Part shown: positions 17,028-25,438 of the stretch, piece after piece
Numbering within the stretch: the stretch's first letter is position 1
How the letters are laid out: each line of letters begins with the position of its first letter
NCBI GenBank assembly: GCA_964640665.1
Contig: CAZXHT010000007.1
Span: 38,599-102,598 of the forward strand
Origin: DATKYQ01 sp964640665
GTDB taxonomy: Bacteria; Myxococcota; B64-G9
Length of the DNA stretch: 64,000 nucleotides
Direction of reading: 5' to 3'
Position numbers and translations under genes: made by a program
Notes under the pieces: generated by a model
Database searches by the model: none
Seen by the model: only the letters and a program-made list of their open reading frames with translations
Told to the model about the DNA's origin: nothing

Positions 17028-19391
17028 TCAGGGACAGTGCATCTTTTTCAGGTGACGGCGCACACCCGATACGCGTTTGTCTTTCGGGGAAGCCATGTGC
17101 GCGAAAGCCGACAGCGCCTCGCAGGCCTGGTCTTTCTTTTTCAAAAGCAGATAGATTCCACCCAACTCGTAGTAGGCTTCCGCCATCCGGGGGTCGATCT
17201 CGATCGCCCGCTCCAATTGAACAGCGGCGGCTTTCTTGTGTTTCCGGTAGAACAGGGCGCGCCCGTAGAGGTAGTGAAACACGGGGTCCTCGGGGTGCGT
17301 CTCGACCCAGCCTTGGATAAACTTCTCCGCCCGGTAGAACTTCTTCTTCTTGAGCAGCTTCAGCCCGAAGGCCCGGGCCTCCTGCAATTCAGCCGAAGGC
17401 TCGGGTGGGGCGGTCTTGCCGCCGGCGTCCGCTTCTTCGGCATGGGAGATGTCCGCCGCTCCCGCAGCATCATCAACGGTGCCGGTTGTCGACCCCGCGT
17501 CCACCGTGTTTGCAAAGGGTTGCATGTCGGCCGGCCGGGTCCCGGCGTCCGGCTCACCGGCAACCGGCGCGGGCGTTACGCCGTCGTCCACGTCGCCGAC
17601 GCCGAACCAGATCGGAAAAAAGTACCAGGCCCCGACAACCAGCACTACAGCCAACAAGGTGAACGACGCTATTTTCAGGGCCAGCCCCGAGGAAGTCTTG
17701 TGCCTTGCCCGGGCGGATTTCGCCATGGGCGGCTTCTCCCCGTCCCGCTCTACTATCACCGACGAGTCTTGCCCTTCTTCCGTGAAACCGCCCTGCGCCG
17801 GTAACTCGACTTCCGGCTGGCTAGCCACGGGAGAAGTCCCCGCGAAGAAGCCCCCCTCGGCCTCCGCCGCGGATCCATCGAGATCGGGCAGATCTTCGAG
17901 TTCGGCCTGTCCATCGAGACCATTCGGCCGCTGGTCGGATTCTTCATCCACAGAAAGCGGTTCGAGTTCTTCCGCCAAGGATTCTCCGCCACTCTCCGGC
18001 AGCTGCGCTTGCTCTTCAGCGGTACCTTCAAAAACGGGCGGCTCGGGCAAGGGTCTGCCGGCCGGCGCGGTCTGGACGTTGGGCTGCGGGAGAGCTCTGT
18101 CGGTTTTCATTTCCTCGGACAGGTCCTCCTCGCTGAAGACCTCTTCCGCCTGCTCGACAGCCGGGCGCACCATTTCGCCGGCCACCACCGGCATGGATAC
18201 ATCGTCGGCCGCGGCAACTGTCTCGGCCGAGGTGGAGGCCGGGTGAAGCTCCTGGGCTACAAGCACCCGCGAGGCACTAGTAGAGCCTAGCGGCACAGAC
18301 GACTTGACCGTCTTCTCGTTGAACGGGTCGCTTCCCGGCGGGGTTTGTTCCTCCGCCTGCCGGGTTACCTGGGTCTGCTCCTGCTCGCGCAGGTGGGTAA
18401 GCTGTGCTACCAGCTCATCACGTTCTCTTTCCAGCACACCCAGCTCGCCACGCAGATTTTCGTTTTCTTTTTGCGTCTTTTGGAACTTGCGCGCGAATTC
18501 GGCCTCCCGCTGGCGCAACTCCTCCAGGTCGCCCTTCAGGCGCTGACTTTCGCGCTCACGGTGTTCCACCATCTGGCCCGAAGCCATCCCCTGCTTGGCC
18601 AACTCCTGGTTGAGGCGTGAGACATCAGACTCGAGCTGAGCGACTCGCTTGGTTTGTTCCTGCTCCTTCTTGCCGCCCTGCTCCAGGCCGGCCCGGACTT
18701 GATCCAGCTCTCGGGCCAGGTCATCACGCTCGGACTCCACGACCGACAGGTTGTTCAGCTCTTCGGCCAGCTCGCGGATCCTGTTTTCCTTCTCCTTCGC
18801 ATCGGATTTGACTCGTTCGAGTTCCGCCCCGAGATCGCCGGCACTGGCGGAAGCCTGCGTTGCTGCGCTGAGCTTCTGTTCCCTGTCGGCTAGTTCACGG
18901 CGGGCGCTCTCAAGCTCACCTTTGAGCGCCTTGGCCTCGTCCAACTCCTTCTGCAGCCGGCCGACCAGCGAGTCCTTCTCGCGCAGGCTGCGTTCGGCCG
19001 CGCGTTTCTCGCGCCGCAGATCTTCACGCTCTCGCTCGGCCGATTCGGCGCGCTGGCGCTGAAACGAGTCTTCCTTGGGAACCGGTGGAGGCCCAATGGA
19101 GCTTGCCCGCTTGAGTTCTTCCTGCAGCTCGGCCACTTTGCGTTCGGCCATCAGCGCCCGTTTGGAGAGCATCTCCACTTCGGAGGATCCGCCGGCAGAC
19201 CCCCCCGGCGCCTTGCCCGGGGTAGCCTGCTTCAGCTTGTCGATCTCGGCCTTCAGCTTGCGAACTGTTGCGTCCCCGGTTTCTTTTGCCGCCTTGAGGT
19301 CCCACTCGGACTCCTCGCGCTCCTCGGCAAGTTGCTGCTCGAGTTCGGCGATGCGCGAGCTGAGCTTCTCGGCTTCGGAGGAATCGGCCAT
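17028..19391 (-). CDS. Coiled-coil, transmembrane, TPR protein
   Basis: 787 residues. Residues 1 to about 340 are almost continuous heptad coiled coil (Glu/Lys/Arg/Leu-rich). An acidic, low-complexity linker of about 220 residues follows, then one membrane helix (near 575-600, LKIASFTLLAVVLVVGAWYF), a short Asp/Ala/Gly-rich periplasmic linker and a C-terminal TPR block (about 665-787). This resembles the polar-targeting or motility scaffolds of myxobacteria in architecture only. Its ATG immediately follows the stop of the acyl-CoA dehydrogenase gene (TAAATG), so the two are cotranscribed and coupled. Confidence 0.72.
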   Translation of the reverse strand: MADSSEAEKLSSRIAELEQQLAEEREESEWDLKAAKETGDATVRKLKAEIDKLKQATPGKAPGGSAGGSSEVEMLSKRALMAERKVAELQEELKRASSIGPPPVPKEDSFQRQRAESAEREREDLRREKRAAERSLREKDSLVGRLQKELDEAKALKGELESARRELADREQKLSAATQASASAGDLGAELERVKSDAKEKENRIRELAEELNNLSVVESERDDLARELDQVRAGLEQGGKKEQEQTKRVAQLESDVSRLNQELAKQGMASGQMVEHRERESQRLKGDLEELRQREAEFARKFQKTQKENENLRGELGVLERERDELVAQLTHLREQEQTQVTRQAEEQTPPGSDPFNEKTVKSSVPLGSTSASRVLVAQELHPASTSAETVAAADDVSMPVVAGEMVRPAVEQAEEVFSEEDLSEEMKTDRALPQPNVQTAPAGRPLPEPPVFEGTAEEQAQLPESGGESLAEELEPLSVDEESDQRPNGLDGQAELEDLPDLDGSAAEAEGGFFAGTSPVASQPEVELPAQGGFTEEGQDSSVIVERDGEKPPMAKSARARHKTSSGLALKIASFTLLAVVLVVGAWYFFPIWFGVGDVDDGVTPAPVAGEPDAGTRPADMQPFANTVDAGSTTGTVDDAAGAADISHAEEADAGGKTAPPEPSAELQEARAFGLKLLKKKKFYRAEKFIQGWVETHPEDPVFHYLYGRALFYRKHKKAAAVQLERAIEIDPRMAEAYYELGGIYLLLKKKDQACEALSAFAHMASPKDKRVSGVRRHLKKMHCP

Positions 19392-20618
19392 TTATTCGAA
19401 TACCTTCTCGCTCCCGGCGTCTGTGGACAGCGCGTCAGCCTCGATGTCACGGCCGGCCGGGCCGTGCTGCAATAGCTCGGCGTAGTATTCGTGCTGGATC
19501 AAAAGGTTCATGATCTCGTTGGTTCCGGTCCAGATCATGGCCAGGCGGCCGTCTCGCAACAGGCGTTCCACGGGATAGACATCTGTATAGCCTATGCCGC
19601 CCATCATCTGCATGGCGTCGTTGACCGTGTCCCAGGCCGCCTGGGTGGCCACCTTCTTGGCCTCGGAGACAAGCCGGCGGGGGTCTTGCCCGCTGTCCGC
19701 CTTGACCGCCGCCGCCCAGGTCAGCGCCCGGGCCGCGTCCATGCGAGCCACCGATTCGGCCACCCTGAAGTTGACGCCCTGGAACTTGCGGATCTTCTTG
19801 CCGAAGGCCCGGCGATTGTCGCTGTAGCGGGCGGCCACCTCCAAAGCGGCCCGGCCGGCCCCCAGCGAACCGGCGGCCGAGGTCAGGCGCTCTGGAACCA
19901 TCATGCGGTTGAAGACCTGAAATCCGCCGTGCAGCGGACCGACCAGGTTCTCGGCCGGAACCCGGACGTCATCCAGCAGGATCCTGGCTGTTCCGCCCCC
20001 GCGGGTGCCCATCAGGCCATACAGGTATTCGACCTTCAGCCGATCCGAGCGCTCGACCAGGAAGGCCGACAGCGCCTTGCGGCCGGCTGTATCGGGATCC
20101 GTCCGTGCGTAGACCAAAAAGACATCGGCGCCCTCGCCCCCGACGACAAAACGCTTGTGCCCGCGGATGACGAATTCGTTGCCGTCTTTTACGGCGCTGC
20201 AGGTGGCGCCGAAGAAGTCCGATCCGCCCCGAGGCTCGGTCAAAGCCTCTGCCGAAAACAGCTCGGCGCGAATGATGGCGGACAGGTATTTCTTCTTTTG
20301 CGCATCGGTGCCGAAGGCCACCAGGGCCTCGCCCACGATGGACGGCATGACGTAGTTGCAGGACAGGGCCGTGCCCAACACGCCGACCTCTTCGATGGCG
20401 GCCACTTCGGCCGTCCAGGGAAGCCCGCGCCCGCCGTACTCAGTCGGGAAACGCAGGCCCAGCAGGTTGCGCGCCGCGGCGGCCTGGATGAATTCCTTGG
20501 CGAAACGAATCTCCTCGCGGTCCATCTTGCGTAAGAGATCGGCGGACACTTCGTTCTTGACGAAGTCGCGCACTTCGTCAACCAGTTTACGGGTGACATC
20601 ATCCCATAAAACGTTCAC
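19392..20618 (-). CDS. Acyl-CoA dehydrogenase
   Basis: 408 residues from a GTG with AGGAGGTGTTGC upstream. All three ACAD domains are present: N-terminal helices, middle beta domain (LTEPRGGSDFFG, FAD side) and C-terminal helical domain with RRAFGKKIRKFQG and MQMMGGIGYTDVYPVERLLRD. The flavoenzyme oxidises an acyl-CoA at C2-C3 and passes electrons to ETF. The usual catalytic Glu in the late YEGT motif is replaced: the sequence reads IWTGTNEI. A Glu is present at 243 (VPERL), the alternative base position known from isovaleryl- and long-chain-acyl-CoA dehydrogenases. Chain-length preference is unknown. Confidence 0.85.
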   Translation of the reverse strand: MNVLWDDVTRKLVDEVRDFVKNEVSADLLRKMDREEIRFAKEFIQAAAARNLLGLRFPTEYGGRGLPWTAEVAAIEEVGVLGTALSCNYVMPSIVGEALVAFGTDAQKKKYLSAIIRAELFSAEALTEPRGGSDFFGATCSAVKDGNEFVIRGHKRFVVGGEGADVFLVYARTDPDTAGRKALSAFLVERSDRLKVEYLYGLMGTRGGGTARILLDDVRVPAENLVGPLHGGFQVFNRMMVPERLTSAAGSLGAGRAALEVAARYSDNRRAFGKKIRKFQGVNFRVAESVARMDAARALTWAAAVKADSGQDPRRLVSEAKKVATQAAWDTVNDAMQMMGGIGYTDVYPVERLLRDGRLAMIWTGTNEIMNLLIQHEYYAELLQHGPAGRDIEADALSTDAGSEKVFE

Positions 20619-20662
20619 GCAACACCTCCTGACCGCTGTCTATCACCTGAAACGACCTTATA

Positions 20663-20691
20663 AAAGTATCGAAGCGGGGCACGAGTGTCAA
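20663..20691 (-). promoter_or_regulatory. Promoter of the acyl-CoA dehydrogenase operon
   Basis: Minus strand TTGACA (20686-20691), 17 bases, TACTTT (20663-20668), about 45 bases before the GTG start. Confidence 0.5.
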
Positions 20692-20772
20692 CTTCCAGAC
20701 CGCCGTGCACGTTGCCGCGCGCGCTAGCATGTTGTAACCTGCCCGCAAGATTCAATCGCCAAGGAGGCTGTC

Positions 20773-21354
20773 ATGCTGGACGATCTGGTTGCCCGGGCGC
20801 GCACGGTGCGTCGTTTCAGGCAGGACGAGCCCGTCGGCGCCGACGTGCTGCTAAAACTTCTGGCACTGGCCCGGCTGTCGCCCTGCTCGGCCAACCGCCA
20901 GACGCTAAAGTTCTTACCCAGCGCCGACCCCGAACTCAACGCCATAATCTTTACGCAGCTAACCTGGGCCGGCTACCTGTCCGACTGGCCGGGCCCGGCA
21001 CAAGGCGAGCGCCCGGCGGCCTACATTATAGTGCTAAATGACAATCGCCTCGGCCCGGCCCGCGAGGTAGACGCCGGGATAGCCTTACAGACCATGTTGC
21101 TGGGAGCCGCCGAACGGGATCTGGCGACCTGCATCCTGGGAAACGTCGACAGGAAGAGCCTGGCCGAGGCACTCGATCTTCCCGCGCACTTCGGCATCCT
21201 CTATGTTCTGGCCCTCGGCCGCCCGGCCGAACCGGTGGTCGTCGAAGAGATGGGCAAAGAAGGCGACGTGCGCTATTGGCGCGACGAGCAAGGCACGATG
21301 CACGTGCCCAAGCGCACGCTGGACGAGTTGATCGTCAAGCTCAGAAGGTCGTAG
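20773..21354 (+). CDS. Nitroreductase-family flavoprotein
   Basis: 193 residues; AAGGAGG precedes ATG 20773. The N-terminus RTVRRFRQDEPV is the FMN-phosphate-binding signature, followed by the helix LARLSPCSANRQ, the dimer-core segment DAGIALQTMLLGAAERDLATC and a late GILYVLALGRP strand. Members reduce nitro groups, quinones or flavins with NAD(P)H or act in flavin chemistry; the natural substrate is unknown. It stands alone ahead of the HigBA module. Confidence 0.8.
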   Translation: MLDDLVARARTVRRFRQDEPVGADVLLKLLALARLSPCSANRQTLKFLPSADPELNAIIFTQLTWAGYLSDWPGPAQGERPAAYIIVLNDNRLGPAREVDAGIALQTMLLGAAERDLATCILGNVDRKSLAEALDLPAHFGILYVLALGRPAEPVVVEEMGKEGDVRYWRDEQGTMHVPKRTLDELIVKLRRS

Positions 21355-21378
21355 GGGATGTTGGTCTTCTAGACAGCC

Positions 21379-21416
21379 TTGTAATAGCATGATAGCCGTG
21401 CTACCATGTATACATG
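21379..21416 (+). promoter_or_regulatory. higBA promoter and operator palindrome
   Basis: TTGTAA (21379-21384), 17 bases, TACCAT (21402-21407). A perfect 12-bp palindrome CATGTATACATG (21405-21416) runs from the -10 through the ATG of higB. A looser inverted repeat TAGCA/TGCTA (21385-21389 and 21399-21403) lies in the spacer. The predicted transcription start falls on or next to the ATG. Confidence 0.5.
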
Positions 21417-21713
21417 ATTTGGTCTTTCGCTGACTTGGGAACGGAGGACATATTCAATGGTCGCAACAGCAAAGGTGCCCGGAGCACGTGTCCGCGATCC
21501 CTCTGGAAAATTGCCGCAAGAAAGCTCGACCAACTCGATTCCGTGGAGACCCTTGATGAACTGCGGATTCCGCCGGGCAATCGGCTCGAATCCTTGAGCG
21601 GAGATCGCAAGGGGCAATTCAGCATCCGAATCAACGAGCAGTACCGTATTTGTTTATCCTGGACTGACAATGGCCCCGGAGAAGTTGAGATTGATGATTA
21701 TCACCGGGGTTGA
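21414..21713 (+). CDS. higB: HigB-type toxin (RelE superfamily mRNase)
   Basis: 99 residues. The HigB/killer signature is clear: an N-terminal IWSFADLGTEDIF, a central helix RKLDQLDSVETLDELRIPPG, then SLSGDRKGQFSIRINEQYRICL and a C-terminal VEIDDYH ending, which carries the residues typical for ribosome-dependent mRNA cleavage. Toxin first, antitoxin second is the usual higBA order. There is no Shine-Dalgarno; the ATG lies at the predicted transcription start. Confidence 0.88.
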   Translation: MIWSFADLGTEDIFNGRNSKGARSTCPRSLWKIAARKLDQLDSVETLDELRIPPGNRLESLSGDRKGQFSIRINEQYRICLSWTDNGPGEVEIDDYHRG

Positions 21714-21732
21714 CCCGAATCGGAGGTGACAG

Positions 21733-22041
21733 ATGGTCCGCGTACCCACTCATCGTGAGCCGACTCATCCGGGCGAGATGCTTGTCGAAGAGTTTCTGAA
21801 GCCGATGAAACTTTCCCAGCGCGACCTTGCCAACGGCATCCGCGTGCCTTACCAGCGGGTGAACGAGTTGGTCAACAAGCGTCGCGGAATAACTCCCGCT
21901 ACCGCCTTACGGTTGGCAAAATACTTCGGCACCTCTGCGGCCTTCTGGATGAACCTGCAGCTGCGGTGGGAATTGTACCATGCGGCGCAGTCTGAGGCGG
22001 GTGCGCTTCGGAAGATTCAATGCGTTCAAAAAGCCAGTTGA
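21733..22041 (+). CDS. higA: HigA antitoxin, XRE-family HTH
   Basis: 102 residues; GGAGGTGACAG precedes ATG 21733. It has the HigA-specific N-terminus PTHPGEMLVEEFLKP, an HTH (LSQRDLANGIRVPYQRVNELVNKRRGIT) and the tail AFWMNLQLRWELYHA. It neutralises HigB and normally represses its own promoter, here probably through the palindrome at 21405-21416. Confidence 0.9.
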   Translation: MVRVPTHREPTHPGEMLVEEFLKPMKLSQRDLANGIRVPYQRVNELVNKRRGITPATALRLAKYFGTSAAFWMNLQLRWELYHAAQSEAGALRKIQCVQKAS

Positions 22042-22442
22042 AGGCCGTTTGCGGACTTGAGAGAACAACCGGGACGGAGTGAAAAAAGAGCGACCGGTTC
22101 CGTGCGAGATCCGGTGGTTTGGTTATTTGCGCCGACTTCGTTTTTGAATAGTTGGCGGGCTCCCGACGCCGATGGTACATGACCCAACCCCGTCCGACGC
22201 ACCGCGGCCACCTTCGACAGACCCAGGTAATCGGGTGCGGGGTCGATCAGATCGTCCTGCTCCCCGTAGGCGTAGTAGCGGTACGAACTCCAGGCATAAT
22301 CCTTGGCCTTTCGCACCATGCCTGCCCGTACCGGGTTCAGGTCGATGTAACGCATGGTGCATAGAAAACGCCGGCCGTTCTGGATGACCGGAGTGCGGGC
22401 CCGGTCCGTCCCTGGTTTTCCTTCGTCCAGATCGGACACCAC
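22026..22442 (-). pseudogene. Remnant of a Y1 transposase (C-terminal part)
   Basis: The frame holds RYIDLNPVRAGMVRKAKDYAWSSYRYYAYG and LIDPAPDYLGL, the conserved region around the catalytic tyrosine of RAYT/Y1 transposases, but the upstream HUH motif is missing and the segment after about residue 85 is unrelated and overlaps higA. It is a second, decayed member of the same superfamily as the intact gene at 8453-9490 and not a close copy of it. The following 22443-22565 holds no gene I can support. Confidence 0.75.
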
Positions 22443-22565
22443 TGGAAGCTATCCATCAAGAAGTGAGTGGTCTAAACAGCCTAAAGAAGGCCCCCGATAC
22501 GTCGTAATACCAATAACATGATGCCACTCCCTATGCTATCGACCCCTTTTACCCGTTACGCGAAT

Positions 22566-24440
22566 TTACGTAATCCCCATCAATTCTAGCAGCTTCAACG
22601 CGTTGGTGGTAGGCGCCACTCCATCTTTTAGCTTGTAGTCGAACACCATCTTCGAGCCCTCCCCTGTCTCCTCATAAGACTCGCTGAAGTGGAAAGGACG
22701 GCATTCTTCCGAGAGTTCCTCGGCATCCGCTAAGCTGAGGTCGTGGGTGGCGATGGCACCAATCGCCCCCAGCTCCATCAGGTGGCTGATCACCCTTTTC
22801 GCCGCCACATGGCGCTCGGAAACGTTAGTGCCAAGCAGAATCTCATCGAACAGGTAGAGCACAGCCCGGTCTCCGTCTTGGCTTTGGTCCCGGGCCAGGT
22901 TCACGATTTCCTTGATCCTTTGCAGTTCGGCCATGAAGTAGGACACCCCGTCCTCGAGAACATCGTGGATCCGGAAGCTGGTGCCCAACGCCAAGCTGGA
23001 CATCCGGAACGACCGTGCGCACACTGGTCCGCCCGCCTGAGCCAGCACCGCGTTCATCCCTACGGCCCTCAACAAAGTGCTTTTTCCGGACATGTTCGAG
23101 CCGGTGATCAGAAGAAACGATCCACTCGGGCCGATGGTCACGTCGTTCACCACGCAGGCGTCCGGATGCAACAAGGGATGCCCGATGCCTATGGCCTCCA
23201 GGCGTGTGCCGCCGTCATCCAGGATTTCGGGCACCGCCCAGTCGGGGTGGTCGCGCTCGAGCCCGGCCAGGACGCATAGGGTTTCGATCTCTCCCAGGGC
23301 ACTGAGCCAACCCCGGGCTCGTCTTCCCGCCTGGCGCTGCCAACCTTCGAGAGCACAAAGTACGTGGACATCCCAGAAGAAGAACGCCTCGAGCAGGAAG
23401 TGAATCATGTAGTAACGGGCCTCGGCATAGCCGTTGAACTTGTCGAGCCGCTTCAGCTGCCGGTGGGCGGATACTCCCTCGGCCTCCATAGACTTCTTCA
23501 AGGTGGAGAGCCTCCCGGAATTTAAAGGCGCTTCGCCCACCAACCGGAACAGATTCGCGTACACTCCGAATGCGCGGCTGCTCCAGTCGACGCGCCCCAG
23601 GATGCTTCTGATCCGCCCGCCCACGGCCCTGCAAAAGATCAGGCTGGCGGTTGCCAGGGCGATCCAGGGCGTTGCGGTCAAGAACCCGGCAATGTTCAGC
23701 CCCAGCAGGGCGAACGTGATTAAAGGCACCACGCGGGCGGTCCAGACCAACCAGCCGCGCCCCGGCAACCAGGACCGGCCTTCGGCCCATTTCAGAAACG
23801 GTTCCATGTCGCGGGCCGATACAGGCAGGCCCCTGCCCGCGAGTTCCAATTCCTGGCGCCAGTCGAGCAATGGGGCCAACTCGCCCACTGCTTTTTGCCT
23901 CTCGCGGATGGTGTCAGGATCCGCCGGATCGAGCAGCCATTCGACCATGACCGACCTCCCGGCCGGCATACGGGGCAGGCCGAGCAGGCGGAGCAGGGAG
24001 GCCCGGTTTTCTTCCCGGTGGAACAGATCGAGATCCCGGGCGACCGGGTGATCGGCTTGGTCCAACGGGACAATCGGAGCCGGCAGCTGGTCCCATTTGC
24101 GCTCCAGCCTGAGCGCGGCTTCTTCGTTGATCTCGACCAGAGCCCTGTGCCGTCTGGAAGCCCGGATGACATTGTCGTGAAGTCTCGCCACCAGGAAGAA
24201 AACGGCGATGCCCAGACCGCTAAGCCCCAGGGGCCAGACTTCAACCCTGGACAGGTCCCACAGGCCGGCGAGGAGCAGGGCTGCTATCCCGAGGGCGATG
24301 ATCATGCGCACGAGCGAAAACCGGCTGGAGCGCTTTTCGAGTTCCTGGTGGAGGCTGCGGTTGTGCTCGATGCGCCCCGCGTAGAGTTTACGTATCTTGT
24401 CGCTCAGGGGAATCCGGTCCCCGTGTTCTTGCTCGGTCAT
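22566..24440 (-). CDS. Membrane-anchored MutS-family ATPase
   Basis: 624 residues from ATG 24440, with GGAAG upstream. The N-terminal part has two adjacent membrane helices (around residues 40-80) and a second pair near 220-265. The C-terminal third is a MutS domain V ATPase: Walker A GSNMSGKST (about 444-452), the ALGTSFRIHD and DGVSYFMAELQRIKEI helices, Walker B LYLFDEILLGTN and the dimer helix ATHDLSLADAEELSE. DNA-mismatch domains I and IV are absent. Such MutS-like membrane proteins are widespread in Bacteroidetes and deltaproteobacteria, with unknown role; this one is not a mismatch repair MutS. Confidence 0.8.
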   Translation of the reverse strand: MTEQEHGDRIPLSDKIRKLYAGRIEHNRSLHQELEKRSSRFSLVRMIIALGIAALLLAGLWDLSRVEVWPLGLSGLGIAVFFLVARLHDNVIRASRRHRALVEINEEAALRLERKWDQLPAPIVPLDQADHPVARDLDLFHREENRASLLRLLGLPRMPAGRSVMVEWLLDPADPDTIRERQKAVGELAPLLDWRQELELAGRGLPVSARDMEPFLKWAEGRSWLPGRGWLVWTARVVPLITFALLGLNIAGFLTATPWIALATASLIFCRAVGGRIRSILGRVDWSSRAFGVYANLFRLVGEAPLNSGRLSTLKKSMEAEGVSAHRQLKRLDKFNGYAEARYYMIHFLLEAFFFWDVHVLCALEGWQRQAGRRARGWLSALGEIETLCVLAGLERDHPDWAVPEILDDGGTRLEAIGIGHPLLHPDACVVNDVTIGPSGSFLLITGSNMSGKSTLLRAVGMNAVLAQAGGPVCARSFRMSSLALGTSFRIHDVLEDGVSYFMAELQRIKEIVNLARDQSQDGDRAVLYLFDEILLGTNVSERHVAAKRVISHLMELGAIGAIATHDLSLADAEELSEECRPFHFSESYEETGEGSKMVFDYKLKDGVAPTTNALKLLELMGIT

Positions 24441-24491
24441 CGGGTTGCTTCCTTCCGGATGGAGTGTGCCTTGCACCGTGAGTTTTGGCAA

Positions 24492-24797
24492 CTACAGGGG
24501 CACTGGCTGCAATGGCACACAGATGTCCTTCACCTTGAGTGACATATCTCGTCGGTTGAGCATCGGCTGTCGCAGGCACTTGAATCCATCGGGGCAATCG
24601 GAATCATCATCGCAGGTCGTGGTGCAGTACCGGTAGGGCTGCGCCCGGGTCTGAATGCAAAAGGTCCCGAACCCGAAACAATCCCAGTTGTCCGAACACT
24701 CCTCCCCAACCCCCTTGCCGAACACAAACCACAGCAGAAACGCGGCCAACAGCAGGATCGATACGATCACAGCCAGCTTCACATGCGGTTTCTTCAT
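24492..24797 (-). CDS. Membrane-anchored small Cys-rich protein
   Basis: About 101 residues from the ATG at 24797 (AAAGG just upstream); in-frame starts further up to 24872 are possible. One N-terminal membrane helix (LAVIVSILLLAAFLLWFVFG) is followed by an extracytoplasmic Cys-rich domain: CSDNWDCFGFGTFCIQ, YCTTTCDDDSDCPDGFKC and a final DICVPL. The C-S-x-N-x-D-C and D-S-D-C-P-D-G spacing is that of the short disulfide repeats common in myxobacterial surface proteins. It probably shares an operon with the MutS-like gene. Confidence 0.6.
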   Translation of the reverse strand: MKKPHVKLAVIVSILLLAAFLLWFVFGKGVGEECSDNWDCFGFGTFCIQTRAQPYRYCTTTCDDDSDCPDGFKCLRQPMLNRRDMSLKVKDICVPLQPVPL

Positions 24798-24840
24798 AAA
24801 CCTTTGAATATCCACGAACCGAGGGTCCTCCTGTGGGTCA

Positions 24841-25302
24841 TCATCCAGCGTCGTGAAGTTTCTTGGCATCGTCCCGATCCATGACCTTGGCCTCGACAAC
24901 GATATGGCCCCACCCGCCGCATTGGACGCCCACGTCGAAGCAGCCCGCGCGTTTGAAGCAGAGCCGGTTGAGATCGATCCCGGCATACCAAAGTTCGTGG
25001 ATGGCGTAAATCATCTGGCCCATGACCGGCAGCGCAAAGGCTCACACCTTCGAGGGCAACATCTTGGTTAGCAGGTTCCCGTCGCCGGAGAAGAAGAACT
25101 TTGTGCCCACTTTATGCTGGCTGTTGCAACCCTTTGAATCCACGACCTCGAATACGATGGTTTTGCCCGTCATGTCGACGGCGGTTCTCATCACCTTTGC
25201 GTTCCTGGGATCCTTTTTGAAAAGCTCGATCTCCGCATCGGAGTACACCAGACGCTCTTTCATCATCTCCCACAACTGATCCGGTACTTTCTCCTCAGCC
25301 AT
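24841..25302 (-). CDS. Candidate selenoprotein with in-frame TGA
   Basis: From ATG 25302 (GAGGAGG six bases upstream) the frame runs 86 codons to TGA (25042-25044). It then continues in the same frame for 66 more codons to TGA at 24841-24843, 153 residues if the first TGA is read. The second part (FALPVMGQMIYAIHELWYAGI ... CFDVGVQCGGWGHIV) has the character of a genuine protein and the next possible start, ATG 25023, has no ribosome binding site. As I recall the family, this site is a Cys in homologues (PKRxCxYAL), matching KV-TGA-AFAL here. A hairpin with GGUC in its loop lies at SECIS distance. The conserved CNSQHKVG and CFDVGVQC suggest a metal or redox function. Alternatives are a nonsense-mutated pseudogene or two separate ORFs. 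Confidence 0.6.
25015..25044 (-). promoter_or_regulatory. SECIS-like hairpin after the in-frame TGA
   Basis: On the minus strand, counting from the T of TGA, bases 13-17 (CUGCC) pair with 25-30 (GGCCAG, one bulged C), leaving the seven-base loop GGUCAUG. E. coli fdhF has GGUC in the apical loop at bases 22-25; here it is at 18-21. The bulge is on the 3' side, unlike the 5' bulged U of fdhF, so the match is partial. Confidence 0.4.
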
Positions 25303-25438
25303 ATCCAACCTCCTCTCGAAACAGAATTTGTATTTTTACCCACTAGCCACTACCACCTTCCAAACGGCGTCGGCGATCTTAACTCCTTCCTTCCGGCCAT
25401 GTGCCAAGTCGATTTCAGTGTTTGGATCTTCACGCCAT

